In this document: positions 8,740-17,581 of the stretch, one piece after another
Position numbering within the stretch: the first letter of the stretch is position 1
Layout: each line of letters begins with the position of its first letter
DNA from: Sedimentibacter sp. MB35-C1
Lineage (GTDB): Bacteria > Bacillota > Clostridia > Tissierellales > Sedimentibacteraceae
Length of the DNA stretch: 64,000 nt
NCBI RefSeq assembly: GCF_030913635.1
Contig: NZ_CP133188.1
Location: forward strand, 434,001-498,000
Direction: 5' to 3'
Program-made: the position numbers and the translations under genes
Notes under the pieces: generated by a model
What the model was told of the DNA's origin: nothing
What the model saw: only the letters and a program-made list of their open reading frames with translations
Databases searched by the model: none

Positions 8740-11583
8740 GTGTTAAAACATATACACAATCCAATTAACGGAAAAATGAGAGTTTTAGGATACTGTTCAG
8801 GTTCTGGAAACACATTGTGGAAAATATTAGAACTTCAAAAAGAAATGGAACAAACTTTTGAGGGTTGTCCCTTTGAAGTTGTGGGAATATTTTCAGACAA
8901 CCCCAACTCAAAAGCTGTTGAAACAGCAATAAAAGAAAATATACCCTATAAGTCAATAGATATCAGAGAATATTATAAGCAAGCAGGTGCACCTCTTAAA
9001 GATAGAACCGTCAGGGCAAATTATGATGCTGATGCATATGATTTAATAAAGGAATTCAATGCAGACTTAATTATTTTATCAGGATATGTTTGGGCAATTA
9101 CAGATATAATTATTGAGAATTATTTGGTAATTAATGTGCATCCAGGCGACTTATCTGTCATGAAAGATGGAAAAAGACTACTAGCCGGTCATAATGGAAT
9201 TCAGGCAGCTTTTGATGCAAACATGGATTACATATGTTCAGCTTCACATATTGTTAACAAAAACATCGATGCAGGGCCAATTCTAATAATTTCTGAAAAG
9301 ATACCTGTTGACTACAATTTGCACGAAGATAACAAAGATAGATTTGCATATTATTTAAAACTTGCCAACAATCAATCAAGAATAATCGGAGCAAGAACAA
9401 TTCTAGAAATTGCTTTGGGAAATTTTAAAACTGATAAAGACAGCAAAGTGTACTATAAGAATACACCTGCTCCTCAAGGTTTAAGAATAAATAATTGGAA
9501 TGAAAATGTTCCTATTTATAAAAGGAAAAATGAAACCCTTTTAAAACCTAAATCAATTGCAGTAATAGGAGCTTCAAATAAGCCTGGGATTGGATTTTCA
9601 ATTTTAAAAAATTTAGTTGATGTTGATTTTAACGGTAATCTTTATGCGGTAAACAACAAAGGTGAAAATGTATTAAACTGCAAAGGCTGTACTTCTATCT
9701 TGGATATTAAAGATGATGTCGATATGGCCGTTATTTCTATTCCTTCACCTTCAGTGCTGAAAGTTGCAGAAGAATGTGGTAAAAAAGGCATAAAATCAAT
9801 TATCTGCATCTCTGCAGGCTTTAGCGAAATAGGAAATGATGGAAAACTAAGAGAAGAACATTTGACGGAAATAATAAGTAAGTATAATATGCGCATGATA
9901 GGTCCAAACTGCATGGGAATTGCAAATACAGCCGATGATACAATGCTCAATTCGACAATATTATCAGTATCGCCTCCAAAAGGCAACGTTGCATTTATAA
10001 CTCAAAGCGGATCTATGGGCGCTAGTATAATTGACTTTGCAAATAAATTAGGTATAGGATTTTCCGTGATTACATCGCTAGGGAACCAAGCAGATGTTGA
10101 TGTTTGTGACTTAATGCCAATGCTTCAGCTAGATAATAACACAAAAGTAATACTTCTTTATTTGGAATCAATTAAAAATCCGCCAAGATTTATAAATATA
10201 ATGAAAAAAATTACAAAGCCTGTCATAGTCCTAAAATCTGGCACATCCGATGCCGGAGCAAGAGCTGCAAGTTCCCATACCGGAAGTCTTTCAGGCAATG
10301 ATAATGTTACCGATGCATTCTTGAAAAAAACAAATGTTATTAGAGTTGAAACTTTAGAAGATGCTTTCTTGCTTACATCAACGTTATCTAAAACAAACTT
10401 CTTGAAAGGTAATAAAATAGGTATTTTGACAAATGCTGGAGGTCCCGGAATACTTCTTGCAGATTCATTGAATAAATACGGCTTTGAAATTCCTCCGTTG
10501 AACGATGCTGTAAAAGCAGAGCTGAAGCCTATGCTTTTACCTGAAGCTTCCTTAAACAATCCCATAGATGTGGTTGCTCCTGCTCCTGCAGAACATTATT
10601 TACAAGCAGCAAAAGCAATGATTAAAAGCCAACAATATGATGGACTAATAATAAATTGTGTACCTCCTGCGTCTGTCGATACAGGAAACATCGCAAGAAC
10701 TTTATTGCCTGTTTTAAAATCTTCAGACATCCCTGTACTTTCATGTTTTATAGGGCCAACACTTGGCTTAGAAGCAAAAAAAGTAATGACCAAGGAAGGC
10801 ATACAAGAATTTGATTACCCTGAACAGCTAGCAAGAATACTGAATTACATGAAACAACCCATAGATTTTGAAGATGAAAAAATCAAAATTAACATAAAAG
10901 ACAACAGCATCCGTATATCAAACGACATAGTCGACAAATATAAAAACGGAGGTTACGTTAGTGTAACTGACTGTTTAAATTTATTAGAAAATTACGGAAT
11001 TAATATGATAAAATCTGGCTACATTAAAAACCTATATGACATTGAAAACTTAAACCTTAATTATCCCGTTGTTGCAAAAATTGACCACAAAGATATTGTT
11101 CATAAATCAGATGTTGGTGGAGTTAAAATGAATATTGAAAACAAAACTCAGTTATCTGAGTTGTTCAATGAATGGTCAACTAAGTTTACAGGTCTGGAAG
11201 GTTTGTTTGTACAAGAACAATTGAGCAATGGTTTAGAACTAATTATAGGAGGACTATATGACGAATCAGTAGGGCACTCCATAATTGTTGGTTTGGGCGG
11301 AATTTTAGTTGAAATCTTAAAAGATGTATCCTTTGGTCACGTTCCTATTACCGCTAAAGACATCAACAGAATGATTAACTCTCTAAAATCTAATAAATTG
11401 CTGTATGGATACAGAGGTGAAAAAGGCGTTAATATTAGTGACCTGAAAGAAATATTGATGAGATTGAATCAAATGCTTGTAAACCATCCAGAAATAGAAG
11501 AATTAGATATAAATCCATTAATTTTTGACAAAACTAAAAACAAATTCACAGCAGTTGACTGCAGAATTAAAATAAGAAGTTAA
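8740..11583 (+). CDS. Formyltransferase / ADP-forming acyl-CoA synthetase fusion protein
   Basis: 947-residue two-part enzyme. Residues 12-230 form a formyl-THF-dependent formyltransferase fold (GART/Fmt/PurU type). The catalytic triad is recognisable as Asn132 and His134 in INVHPGDLS and Asp177 in NKNIDAGPI. Residues 268-947 form a complete ADP-forming acyl-CoA synthetase: CoA-binding Rossmann domain (SIAVIGASNKPG), ligase domains with the phospho-His motif ASSHTGSLSG, and a C-terminal ATP-grasp domain (KIDHKDIVHKSDVGG). The start is GTG with GGAGG eight bases upstream. Known ADP-forming synthetases make ATP from acyl-CoA, ADP and phosphate. Coupling one to a formyltransferase in a single chain is unusual to my knowledge. 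With fhs and focA opposite, it suggests a pathway that yields both an acyl-CoA and a formyl group. Function beyond domain level is inference. Confidence 0.87.
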   Translation: MLKHIHNPINGKMRVLGYCSGSGNTLWKILELQKEMEQTFEGCPFEVVGIFSDNPNSKAVETAIKENIPYKSIDIREYYKQAGAPLKDRTVRANYDADAYDLIKEFNADLIILSGYVWAITDIIIENYLVINVHPGDLSVMKDGKRLLAGHNGIQAAFDANMDYICSASHIVNKNIDAGPILIISEKIPVDYNLHEDNKDRFAYYLKLANNQSRIIGARTILEIALGNFKTDKDSKVYYKNTPAPQGLRINNWNENVPIYKRKNETLLKPKSIAVIGASNKPGIGFSILKNLVDVDFNGNLYAVNNKGENVLNCKGCTSILDIKDDVDMAVISIPSPSVLKVAEECGKKGIKSIICISAGFSEIGNDGKLREEHLTEIISKYNMRMIGPNCMGIANTADDTMLNSTILSVSPPKGNVAFITQSGSMGASIIDFANKLGIGFSVITSLGNQADVDVCDLMPMLQLDNNTKVILLYLESIKNPPRFINIMKKITKPVIVLKSGTSDAGARAASSHTGSLSGNDNVTDAFLKKTNVIRVETLEDAFLLTSTLSKTNFLKGNKIGILTNAGGPGILLADSLNKYGFEIPPLNDAVKAELKPMLLPEASLNNPIDVVAPAPAEHYLQAAKAMIKSQQYDGLIINCVPPASVDTGNIARTLLPVLKSSDIPVLSCFIGPTLGLEAKKVMTKEGIQEFDYPEQLARILNYMKQPIDFEDEKIKINIKDNSIRISNDIVDKYKNGGYVSVTDCLNLLENYGINMIKSGYIKNLYDIENLNLNYPVVAKIDHKDIVHKSDVGGVKMNIENKTQLSELFNEWSTKFTGLEGLFVQEQLSNGLELIIGGLYDESVGHSIIVGLGGILVEILKDVSFGHVPITAKDINRMINSLKSNKLLYGYRGEKGVNISDLKEILMRLNQMLVNHPEIEELDINPLIFDKTKNKFTAVDCRIKIRS

Positions 11584-11606
11584 TCTCTTTGACTTTTTTC
11601 ATTATT

Positions 11607-11641
11607 AAAAAAACGTGATCTATTATTAGACCACGTTTTTT
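11607..11641. terminator. Bidirectional terminator
   Basis: A 15-bp stem (AAAAAACGTG arm, with one A-C mismatch on the plus strand that becomes G-U on the minus strand) and a four-base loop, with A/T runs on both sides. It separates the fusion gene from the convergent regulator. Confidence 0.85.
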
Positions 11642-11650
11642 GTATAAGCA

Positions 11651-12502
11651 TTAATTGTTATCGTAAGGAGAATGCACCCAGAGAAGTGTTGCAACACTCT
11701 TTGACGCAGGATTTTTCCACGAATGCTTTTCTTTACTTCTAAAAAAGAAGGCATCATTTTTCTTGAGCAAATAAACTTCATTATCGTTTAGCTTAATTTC
11801 AATTTTCCCTGATAATATAAAAATAAACTCCTGTCCACTATGTGAGTGAGCTTCCAAATTCCCACATCCTGGCTTAACAGTATACATTATCGGGTAAATA
11901 CTTGTTCCCCTCTCCGCAATTAATGATTCCATCTCAACACCAGGCACACCAATACTTACTTTTTCTCCTTGCCCTAAACTAATTTTTTTCTTTTCGGAAT
12001 AATCTAAATCGAAAAAATATATGGGGCTTTCTCCATAGAAGCATGCAATTTTCTCCAATACTTCCAATGTTACGTTAGCATTTCCGTTTTCAAGTTTGCT
12101 AAGGTGAGATGTTGAAATCCCTACAGCCTTACTTACTTCTTCAAGAGTATATCCTATTTTCTCTCTGCATTCCTTCCACCTCTTGTTAAGAAGCTTTTTA
12201 GAATAAACCGGTTGTTTTTCTTTTTCAACAATATTCACGAGTGGATTACTGCTGTTAATAGACGGCAGTATTTGCGCAATTCCATTTCTGCTGTTTTTTT
12301 GTATATTAAGTACTTCTTTAATCTTTTTTAAAGATTCTATATCATCCAATGTATAAATCCTGTAATTATTTTCTCCTCTTTTAGCAACAAATAATCCAGA
12401 TTTCTCCCAGTTTCTTATTGTAGCCGGTACTACTCCAATCACCTTGGCAACATCGTTTATGCTAAATGTCAAGTTGTCTTTTGAGTATATTGAATCGTTC
12501 AT
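11651..12502 (-). CDS. MerR-HTH / XRE-HTH / cupin transcriptional regulator
   Basis: 283-residue DNA-binding protein with three modules. Residues 11-65 are a MerR-type winged helix (INDVAKVIGVVPATIRNWEKSGL, then YRIYTLDDI). Residues 108-165 are an XRE helix-turn-helix (TLEEVSKAVGISTSHLSKLENG). Residues 205-278 are a cupin with HSHSGQEFIFILSGKIE and a second half with KEKHSW, which probably senses a small ligand. It is convergent with the fusion gene and is the only regulator in the locus, so it is the best candidate to control the divergent promoters at 7.3-7.5 kb. Cupin-XRE regulators are common; the added MerR module is less so. Confidence 0.85.
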   Translation of the reverse strand: MNDSIYSKDNLTFSINDVAKVIGVVPATIRNWEKSGLFVAKRGENNYRIYTLDDIESLKKIKEVLNIQKNSRNGIAQILPSINSSNPLVNIVEKEKQPVYSKKLLNKRWKECREKIGYTLEEVSKAVGISTSHLSKLENGNANVTLEVLEKIACFYGESPIYFFDLDYSEKKKISLGQGEKVSIGVPGVEMESLIAERGTSIYPIMYTVKPGCGNLEAHSHSGQEFIFILSGKIEIKLNDNEVYLLKKNDAFFFRSKEKHSWKNPASKSVATLLWVHSPYDNN

Positions 12503-12846
12503 TTTTCACCATTTCATTCCCATTTATTTAGTAATTTAAATTATATATTAGTTGTTTTTTTTTGTCAAATATAATTAATATATCCGCTCCGCCCTTGGTT
12601 ATCTTCTTATCATCTCTATTTATCTCTAACAAAAAATAAATCGACATTATAACTTTTATCCTAAAAAGCTTTCTGTTTCAAAAATACTTAAAACGCAGTA
12701 TTTTTTTATGTAGTACAAACCTAACACAATCCAATTAAAAATATTCCGTAAAAAAAGTCATGGATGACATAAAAAAAAAGATGTATACATCAATTTTTAC
12801 ATAGCTGCATACATCCCTTTGCTTTAAGTTTACTAATGTTAGACAC
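12503..12846. other. AT-rich intergenic region
   Basis: 344 bases containing the promoter side of the regulator gene and the terminator of the GGDEF gene. No further gene or repeat was seen. Confidence 0.6.
12771..12816 (-). terminator. Terminator of the PAS-GGDEF gene
   Basis: On the minus strand GATGTAT and ATACATC pair around a 22-base loop and are followed by nine T residues. Confidence 0.7.
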
Positions 12847-13734
12847 TTACGACAATATTATACCTTTGCCCATTGACTGGGCTTTAGTTGTTAATATTTC
12901 AGATTTTTCAATAAATTCTTCTATTGTTTCTCCTCCGTATTCCACAATCGATCCGCAAGCACTTAAATTGTTGTTGAATTTCAAGCTGTAACTTTCTATT
13001 TCTTTTTTTATTTTTTCAGTCAGTATTTTTGCAATGTCAATATCGACATTGTTCAAAATTATCATAAATTTATCGTTTCCGTATCTCCCTACAACATCTA
13101 TTTTTCTTGCATTTGCACTTAAAATATTTGCAACATCATGAATTATATTGTCTGCTTCATCCATACCATACATTTTATTTATTTTTTTAAAATCATCTAT
13201 ATCCAACACAAGAAGACAGAAATTAATATCTTCTTCCACATAACTGGAAATACTGCTTTTTATGCTTTCATTCATAAATTGAAAATTATATAGATTAGTA
13301 AGCATATCCGTATTAGCTCTTGCTTTTATTTCATTTTCGAGGTGTCTTATAACTCTTTCTTTTTCAAGCAGAATTCGTTTTGTCTCCTTTTTTTCTGTCA
13401 TATCCTGCATTGCAATATAAAAAGTGTCTTCCTTAAATCCAAAAACACTGAATCTCACATATTTGTCAAAACCTACAACGTATTGTTCGATAATTTTATG
13501 TTCACTTGTCATCGCCGCTTCACTCAATATTATCGGCCAGTCAAATATCGAATCTGCTATAGCTGGAAAAACTTCTTTCATTTTTTTATTTAGAATTTCA
13601 TCAACTGTCTTTCCGGTTATTATTTCTGTCTGTTTATTTGCATAAATTGCAATTATATCTATTTTATTTGATTTATCTTTAACTATTTTACATTCAACAA
13701 TCCCATCGGATATGTAATTCGCAAATTCCTTCAT
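12847..13734 (-). CDS. PAS-like / degenerate GGDEF protein
   Basis: 295-residue cytosolic signalling protein. Residues 1-115 resemble a PAS sensor domain (YANKQTEIITGKTVDEIL). A short coiled linker leads to a diguanylate-cyclase fold at about 140-295, with DMLTNLYNFQFM and LDIDDFKKINKMYG. The active-site motif is RYGNDKF instead of RYGGDEF: Gly to Asn and the catalytic Glu to Lys. The upstream RKID fits the RxxD inhibitory site at the correct five-residue spacing. The protein is therefore unlikely to make c-di-GMP and may bind it instead. AAGGGG precedes the ATG. Confidence 0.82.
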   Translation of the reverse strand: MKEFANYISDGIVECKIVKDKSNKIDIIAIYANKQTEIITGKTVDEILNKKMKEVFPAIADSIFDWPIILSEAAMTSEHKIIEQYVVGFDKYVRFSVFGFKEDTFYIAMQDMTEKKETKRILLEKERVIRHLENEIKARANTDMLTNLYNFQFMNESIKSSISSYVEEDINFCLLVLDIDDFKKINKMYGMDEADNIIHDVANILSANARKIDVVGRYGNDKFMIILNNVDIDIAKILTEKIKKEIESYSLKFNNNLSACGSIVEYGGETIEEFIEKSEILTTKAQSMGKGIILS

Positions 13735-13757
13735 ATTCTAACCCCTTTCGAAGCATT

Positions 13758-14417
13758 TTAAATATCTTCAAAGTCTCCAAAATCATCAATGCCTGCTTTG
13801 AGCAAATACGATGCTGCTTTTCTAACTGTACTTAATTCAAAGCCTTTATTAATAAGAAATCTCGATAATTTTACATATTTTTTTCTGTCGTCTTCTTCTT
13901 TCAGAGAGCTAATTTTCTTTAATCCCACTGAATACGCCCTTTTTAATTCATCCTCCTCTGACAAACATTTTATTTTTTCTTCAATTGTCTCTCTTTCTAT
14001 TCCTTTTTCATATAATAGCTGTTTTATTTTTCTTTTGCCATATTTTGAAATATTAACTTTATCGTTTATCAGCATCTCGCTGTATCTTTCGTCATCTAGA
14101 TACTTCTGATTCTTCAGCTTCAAAATTGCACTATCGATAAAGTCTTCATCATATCCTTTTGTTTTCATTTTGGTTCTTATTTGTTTTTCACTCATGGCAC
14201 GCCTTGATAATAATGTCAGTGCGTAGTTATATACATGTATCTCCTCTTCCGCTTTTAATATTTCATCAATAAATAGTTGCTCGATCTCCATATTCTTAGC
14301 CAACGAATACTTCATCATAATATTCAAATCAATACCAAAAGCAAAAGCATCATCAAGATAGATATTAACTCTATCTCTGTTATTTTTTTGAATTTCTATT
14401 TTAGTGATTTTTTTCAT
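13758..14417 (-). CDS. recX: Regulatory protein RecX
   Basis: 219-residue protein that modulates RecA filaments. It shows the repeated three-helix RecX pattern: ALTLLSRRAMSEKQIRTKMKTKGY, then LDDERYSEMLINDK and GKRKIKQLLYEKGI. The ATG at 14417 (MKKITKIEIQ) is chosen because TGAGGAAATAT precedes it; the frame is open 11 codons further up but those codons include the ribosome binding site. No recA is in the window. It is the upstream neighbour of the GGDEF gene, 23 bases away, and may be co-transcribed with it. Confidence 0.88.
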   Translation of the reverse strand: MKKITKIEIQKNNRDRVNIYLDDAFAFGIDLNIMMKYSLAKNMEIEQLFIDEILKAEEEIHVYNYALTLLSRRAMSEKQIRTKMKTKGYDEDFIDSAILKLKNQKYLDDERYSEMLINDKVNISKYGKRKIKQLLYEKGIERETIEEKIKCLSEEDELKRAYSVGLKKISSLKEEDDRKKYVKLSRFLINKGFELSTVRKAASYLLKAGIDDFGDFEDI

Positions 14418-14545
14418 ATATTTCCTCATATATTTTCTATATTTTAACATAAAAATCGAAATTTATCAAATAAATGTATACACCCTATAAACCGCTCTGT
14501 CAACTTTTCTAGGGCAGTCTATGCTCAACTCATCGCAAAATATAT

Positions 14546-14570
14546 AAAAAAAGAATAACAAATGTTATCC
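14546..14570 (-). terminator. Terminator of the large HTH protein gene
   Basis: An 8-bp stem of GGATAACA with TGTTATTC (one G-U) around a two-base loop, with seven T residues downstream on the minus strand. Confidence 0.65.
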
Positions 14571-14594
14571 TCTACAATATATAAATCTTTTAGC

Positions 14595-16208
14595 TTAGGC
14601 TTGCCTTTTTAGGGCCTCTATATGTCTTTTAAGAAACATTATGGCCTCTGATTTTTCTTTGTTTGCAGGCGTTATATGCTCCCAAACCTGCATAAAATAT
14701 TCTTCGAAAGCTTTTATGAAAGTCGGTTCTTCGATAGATAGCCTTATTGACGGGTAATTGGTTCTATCATTATAACTTTCATAAAATAGTGCTTTTCTCT
14801 CCTTCAGTACAAAAGAAAAGTTTTTAGCTGTTATCAAATTTTCTATTTTTCTATTTATAAATGAAATCTTATAATGTTTATATTTTTTTATATTATGTAT
14901 GATGTTTTCCAATATTTCAATAATTTCTTCTATTTCTAATTTTATATGTTGAACTCCCGCATAATAATTCATGCAAAATTTATTTGTCTGTATTAAGCTA
15001 CTTACTGCGTCCATAAGGTATATTTCGTTGTATTCATAACTTTTTATATTTTTTTGAAAGGCTTCACGCTGTTTTTTGTAGTTATTGAAAGCAAATTTTA
15101 CTATGTCATCGGAAAGATTTAACTTATTAAGAAATTTTAAATAAATATGCTCAGGAAGCATTGTTGAACCCAAACCGGATCGGAACACCATACGATTTCC
15201 TATTGTTTCATCCGATTCTACTAAATTTCGCCAATATTCCATGTATGCTTTTGAGTCATAGTTTTTTATTAACGGATGAGCATTTTTTTCCATCATTGAT
15301 TCAAAATGGTCCTTAAATGCATTAACAGCACTTGTGCATTTCAGATAAAACGCTGCATTCAATCCTATGTTACAATTATGCGCAAAACCAGACATTGCGC
15401 TAGTATTAGGAATTATAAGCATTTCTCTTTCTGCGTCGCACATAGCATAATTAATGTAATAATAAATATTAAGCTTTCCTGAAAACATCAATGGCATGGA
15501 AAGCCTGATAAAATTTAATATTCTGCTAAAATTATTGTCCAATTTCATTAGAATAATAATTTCCCACCCATTTTTTATCATTGTGCCTAAATAACTTTGC
15601 AATTTCAGCATTTCGCCATTATTTTTGCTAATATTGCTGTTGTAAGTTAAATAAATAATTTTATTTTCTTTATCCTCGTTTATTGCTTCATCAAGCATAT
15701 TAAAAGCATACTTGATTATATTTTCAGAACCAAAAATAACTTTATCATTGCTTGACATTCCAAATATACCGTCTATCATTTTTGTTTGTATCATATCTTT
15801 AGCATTCTTTACTTCTACATCTATTGTACCAAAGGCTTTAAATCCTTGAACTTTGGCTGAGTTTTTCGTTTTGTCTAAATGTCTTTTTCTACATTCAAAT
15901 GAATATCCCTGAGCTTCTAACAGAATTCTTTTTATCTTTTCTTCTGTATCACATGAATTATTGCTATATCCATGTTTAGCAATAATTTCATTTAAGTTCT
16001 TGTTCTGATATGCATTGTAAACGTTTTTTGACATGTACAATGCTATGTTATCAATATAAGATGAACCGTAAGGAGGAATTCTTTCCCCATGAACCCATCT
16101 GTTAACAAGTGAATTATCTACATTAATATACTTAGCCAGGCGATTCATGCTTATATCTAACGCTGAAAGCATGAATTTGAGGCATTCACCAAATGTCATA
16201 TTGCTCAT
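14595..16208 (-). CDS. HTH protein with large C-terminal domain of unknown function
   Basis: 537 residues. The first 60 residues look like an XRE-type helix-turn-helix (MNRLAKYINVDNSLVNRWVHGERIPP), with an Arg/Trp-rich recognition region. The remaining 470 residues match no family I know. They contain a possible alpha/beta segment (KIIYLTYNSNISKNNGEMLKLQSY, then GWEIIILMKLD) and a C-terminal helical part rich in Lys/Glu. There is no membrane segment. The gene stands alone with its own terminator. A regulator that senses something through its long C-terminal region is a reasonable guess, not more. Confidence 0.65.
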   Translation of the reverse strand: MSNMTFGECLKFMLSALDISMNRLAKYINVDNSLVNRWVHGERIPPYGSSYIDNIALYMSKNVYNAYQNKNLNEIIAKHGYSNNSCDTEEKIKRILLEAQGYSFECRKRHLDKTKNSAKVQGFKAFGTIDVEVKNAKDMIQTKMIDGIFGMSSNDKVIFGSENIIKYAFNMLDEAINEDKENKIIYLTYNSNISKNNGEMLKLQSYLGTMIKNGWEIIILMKLDNNFSRILNFIRLSMPLMFSGKLNIYYYINYAMCDAEREMLIIPNTSAMSGFAHNCNIGLNAAFYLKCTSAVNAFKDHFESMMEKNAHPLIKNYDSKAYMEYWRNLVESDETIGNRMVFRSGLGSTMLPEHIYLKFLNKLNLSDDIVKFAFNNYKKQREAFQKNIKSYEYNEIYLMDAVSSLIQTNKFCMNYYAGVQHIKLEIEEIIEILENIIHNIKKYKHYKISFINRKIENLITAKNFSFVLKERKALFYESYNDRTNYPSIRLSIEEPTFIKAFEEYFMQVWEHITPANKEKSEAIMFLKRHIEALKRQA

Positions 16209-16347
16209 GTTTACCTGTCTTCCTCTTTTTTATTACAAAAATTAATGAACTTATGTTACCATAGTATAATGCTTATTGACTACTATAATATCACCATAAG
16301 TTCACTTTTTCTATATTTAAGCATTGACATATAAAATTAATATATTC

Positions 16348-17145
16348 CTACTGAACCATTGATTTATTAATAAAGTCATTTTTTAACAATAAACTTAATT
16401 CTTCTGCCGGAGAAGGCAAATAGAAATAGTATCCCTGAAGCATATCGCATCCCATATGCTTAAGCTGATTGCATTGCTCAATAGTTTCAACTCCCTCTGC
16501 TATAACCTTTACTCCTATTCGATGCCCAAGTGAAATTATGCTGTCAATTATAATTTTACATCTGTTATTTCCCATGTTTGCAACGAAAGATCTGTCTATC
16601 TTTATACTTGTAAATTCAAATTCCTGTAAGCATTTTAAGCAGTTATACCCTGTGCCAAAGTCATCAATTGATATTCTTATTCCCATTTCCTTTAGAACTT
16701 TTAGTGTTTGTAACGCGTGTTCGTTTCCCATTAACTTTAAACTCTCTGTTATTTCCAGAACAAGATTATGCGGCTTCAGCCCAAATTCATGCAGCGTAGT
16801 AACCACAGCTTCAGCAAAATTGTGTTGCTGAAGCTGCAAAGACGAAACGTTTACTGATATACCACTATTTGTGCAGCCATTGCTATACCACCTTTTAAGC
16901 TGCATGCATGCTTTTTTAAGAATGTGCATACCAACAGGAATTATGTGCAACTTCTCTTCCAAAACGGGAATAAACTTGTCAGGGCTTACAGTACCTGCTA
17001 TGGGGCTGTTCCATCTAGCTAACGCTTCTATCCATCGAATCTCATAAGTTGCAGCATCTACTATTGGCTGATAATGTACGAAAAACTCATTATACTCTAA
17101 GTTTTCCATCAAAATGCTGATTTCCTCATGGCTATTTTTTAACAT
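16348..17145 (-). CDS. EAL-domain c-di-GMP phosphodiesterase
   Basis: 265-residue single-domain phosphodiesterase that would hydrolyse c-di-GMP to pGpG. The catalytic set is present: EALARW near residue 36, SVNVSSLQLQ, LEITES, DDFGTGYNCL, KIDRSFV, and EGVET with the following QGYYF. There is no attached sensor or GGDEF domain. It overlaps the cheW stop by 14 bases and is the third gene of a chemoreceptor-CheW-EAL operon, which suggests that receptor signalling and local c-di-GMP removal are expressed together. Confidence 0.88.
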   Translation of the reverse strand: MLKNSHEEISILMENLEYNEFFVHYQPIVDAATYEIRWIEALARWNSPIAGTVSPDKFIPVLEEKLHIIPVGMHILKKACMQLKRWYSNGCTNSGISVNVSSLQLQQHNFAEAVVTTLHEFGLKPHNLVLEITESLKLMGNEHALQTLKVLKEMGIRISIDDFGTGYNCLKCLQEFEFTSIKIDRSFVANMGNNRCKIIIDSIISLGHRIGVKVIAEGVETIEQCNQLKHMGCDMLQGYYFYLPSPAEELSLLLKNDFINKSMVQ

Positions 17146-17572
17146 TATTCAAGCTCCTGCTTGTTATGCTCTCCAAATTCAGCACATTGACTAATTTATT
17201 GTTATACTTAATAATGTATAGTATGTAGTTATCATCAATATATTTAGCCAATGTATCAGTGTCAATAATGTCTTCTTCGGATATTGAAACAATCATCTTA
17301 ACCTCATCAACAATAAAGCCTGCATCATAATTATTTGCAATTACTATATAAGCATTATCATGGGCTGCACTTATTTCCAATCCAACTATACTTCTAAGAT
17401 TTAATATAACATGCAGTTTGCCTCTTAAATTGCATGTTCCTTCCATGTATGCCGAAGAATTAGGTATCTTCGAAACAGGAATATATTTAATTATTTCATT
17501 TACTTGTTCTATCGGAAAACCGTAGTCTGTTTCCCCCAATTTAAAAACTACTATCTGCTTAATTTCTGCCAT
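17132..17572 (-). CDS. cheW: CheW-like chemotaxis coupling protein
   Basis: 146-residue SH3-like adaptor that links chemoreceptors to CheA. It starts IVVFKLGETDYGFPIEQVNEI and contains NLRGKLHVILNLRSIVGL, both characteristic CheW segments. Its ATG is ten bases after the chemoreceptor stop. Since no cheA is nearby, this is probably a receptor-dedicated coupling protein working with a central CheA elsewhere. Confidence 0.9.
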   Translation of the reverse strand: MAEIKQIVVFKLGETDYGFPIEQVNEIIKYIPVSKIPNSSAYMEGTCNLRGKLHVILNLRSIVGLEISAAHDNAYIVIANNYDAGFIVDEVKMIVSISEEDIIDTDTLAKYIDDNYILYIIKYNNKLVNVLNLESITSRSLNNVKK

Positions 17573-17581
17573 TTTACCCCC

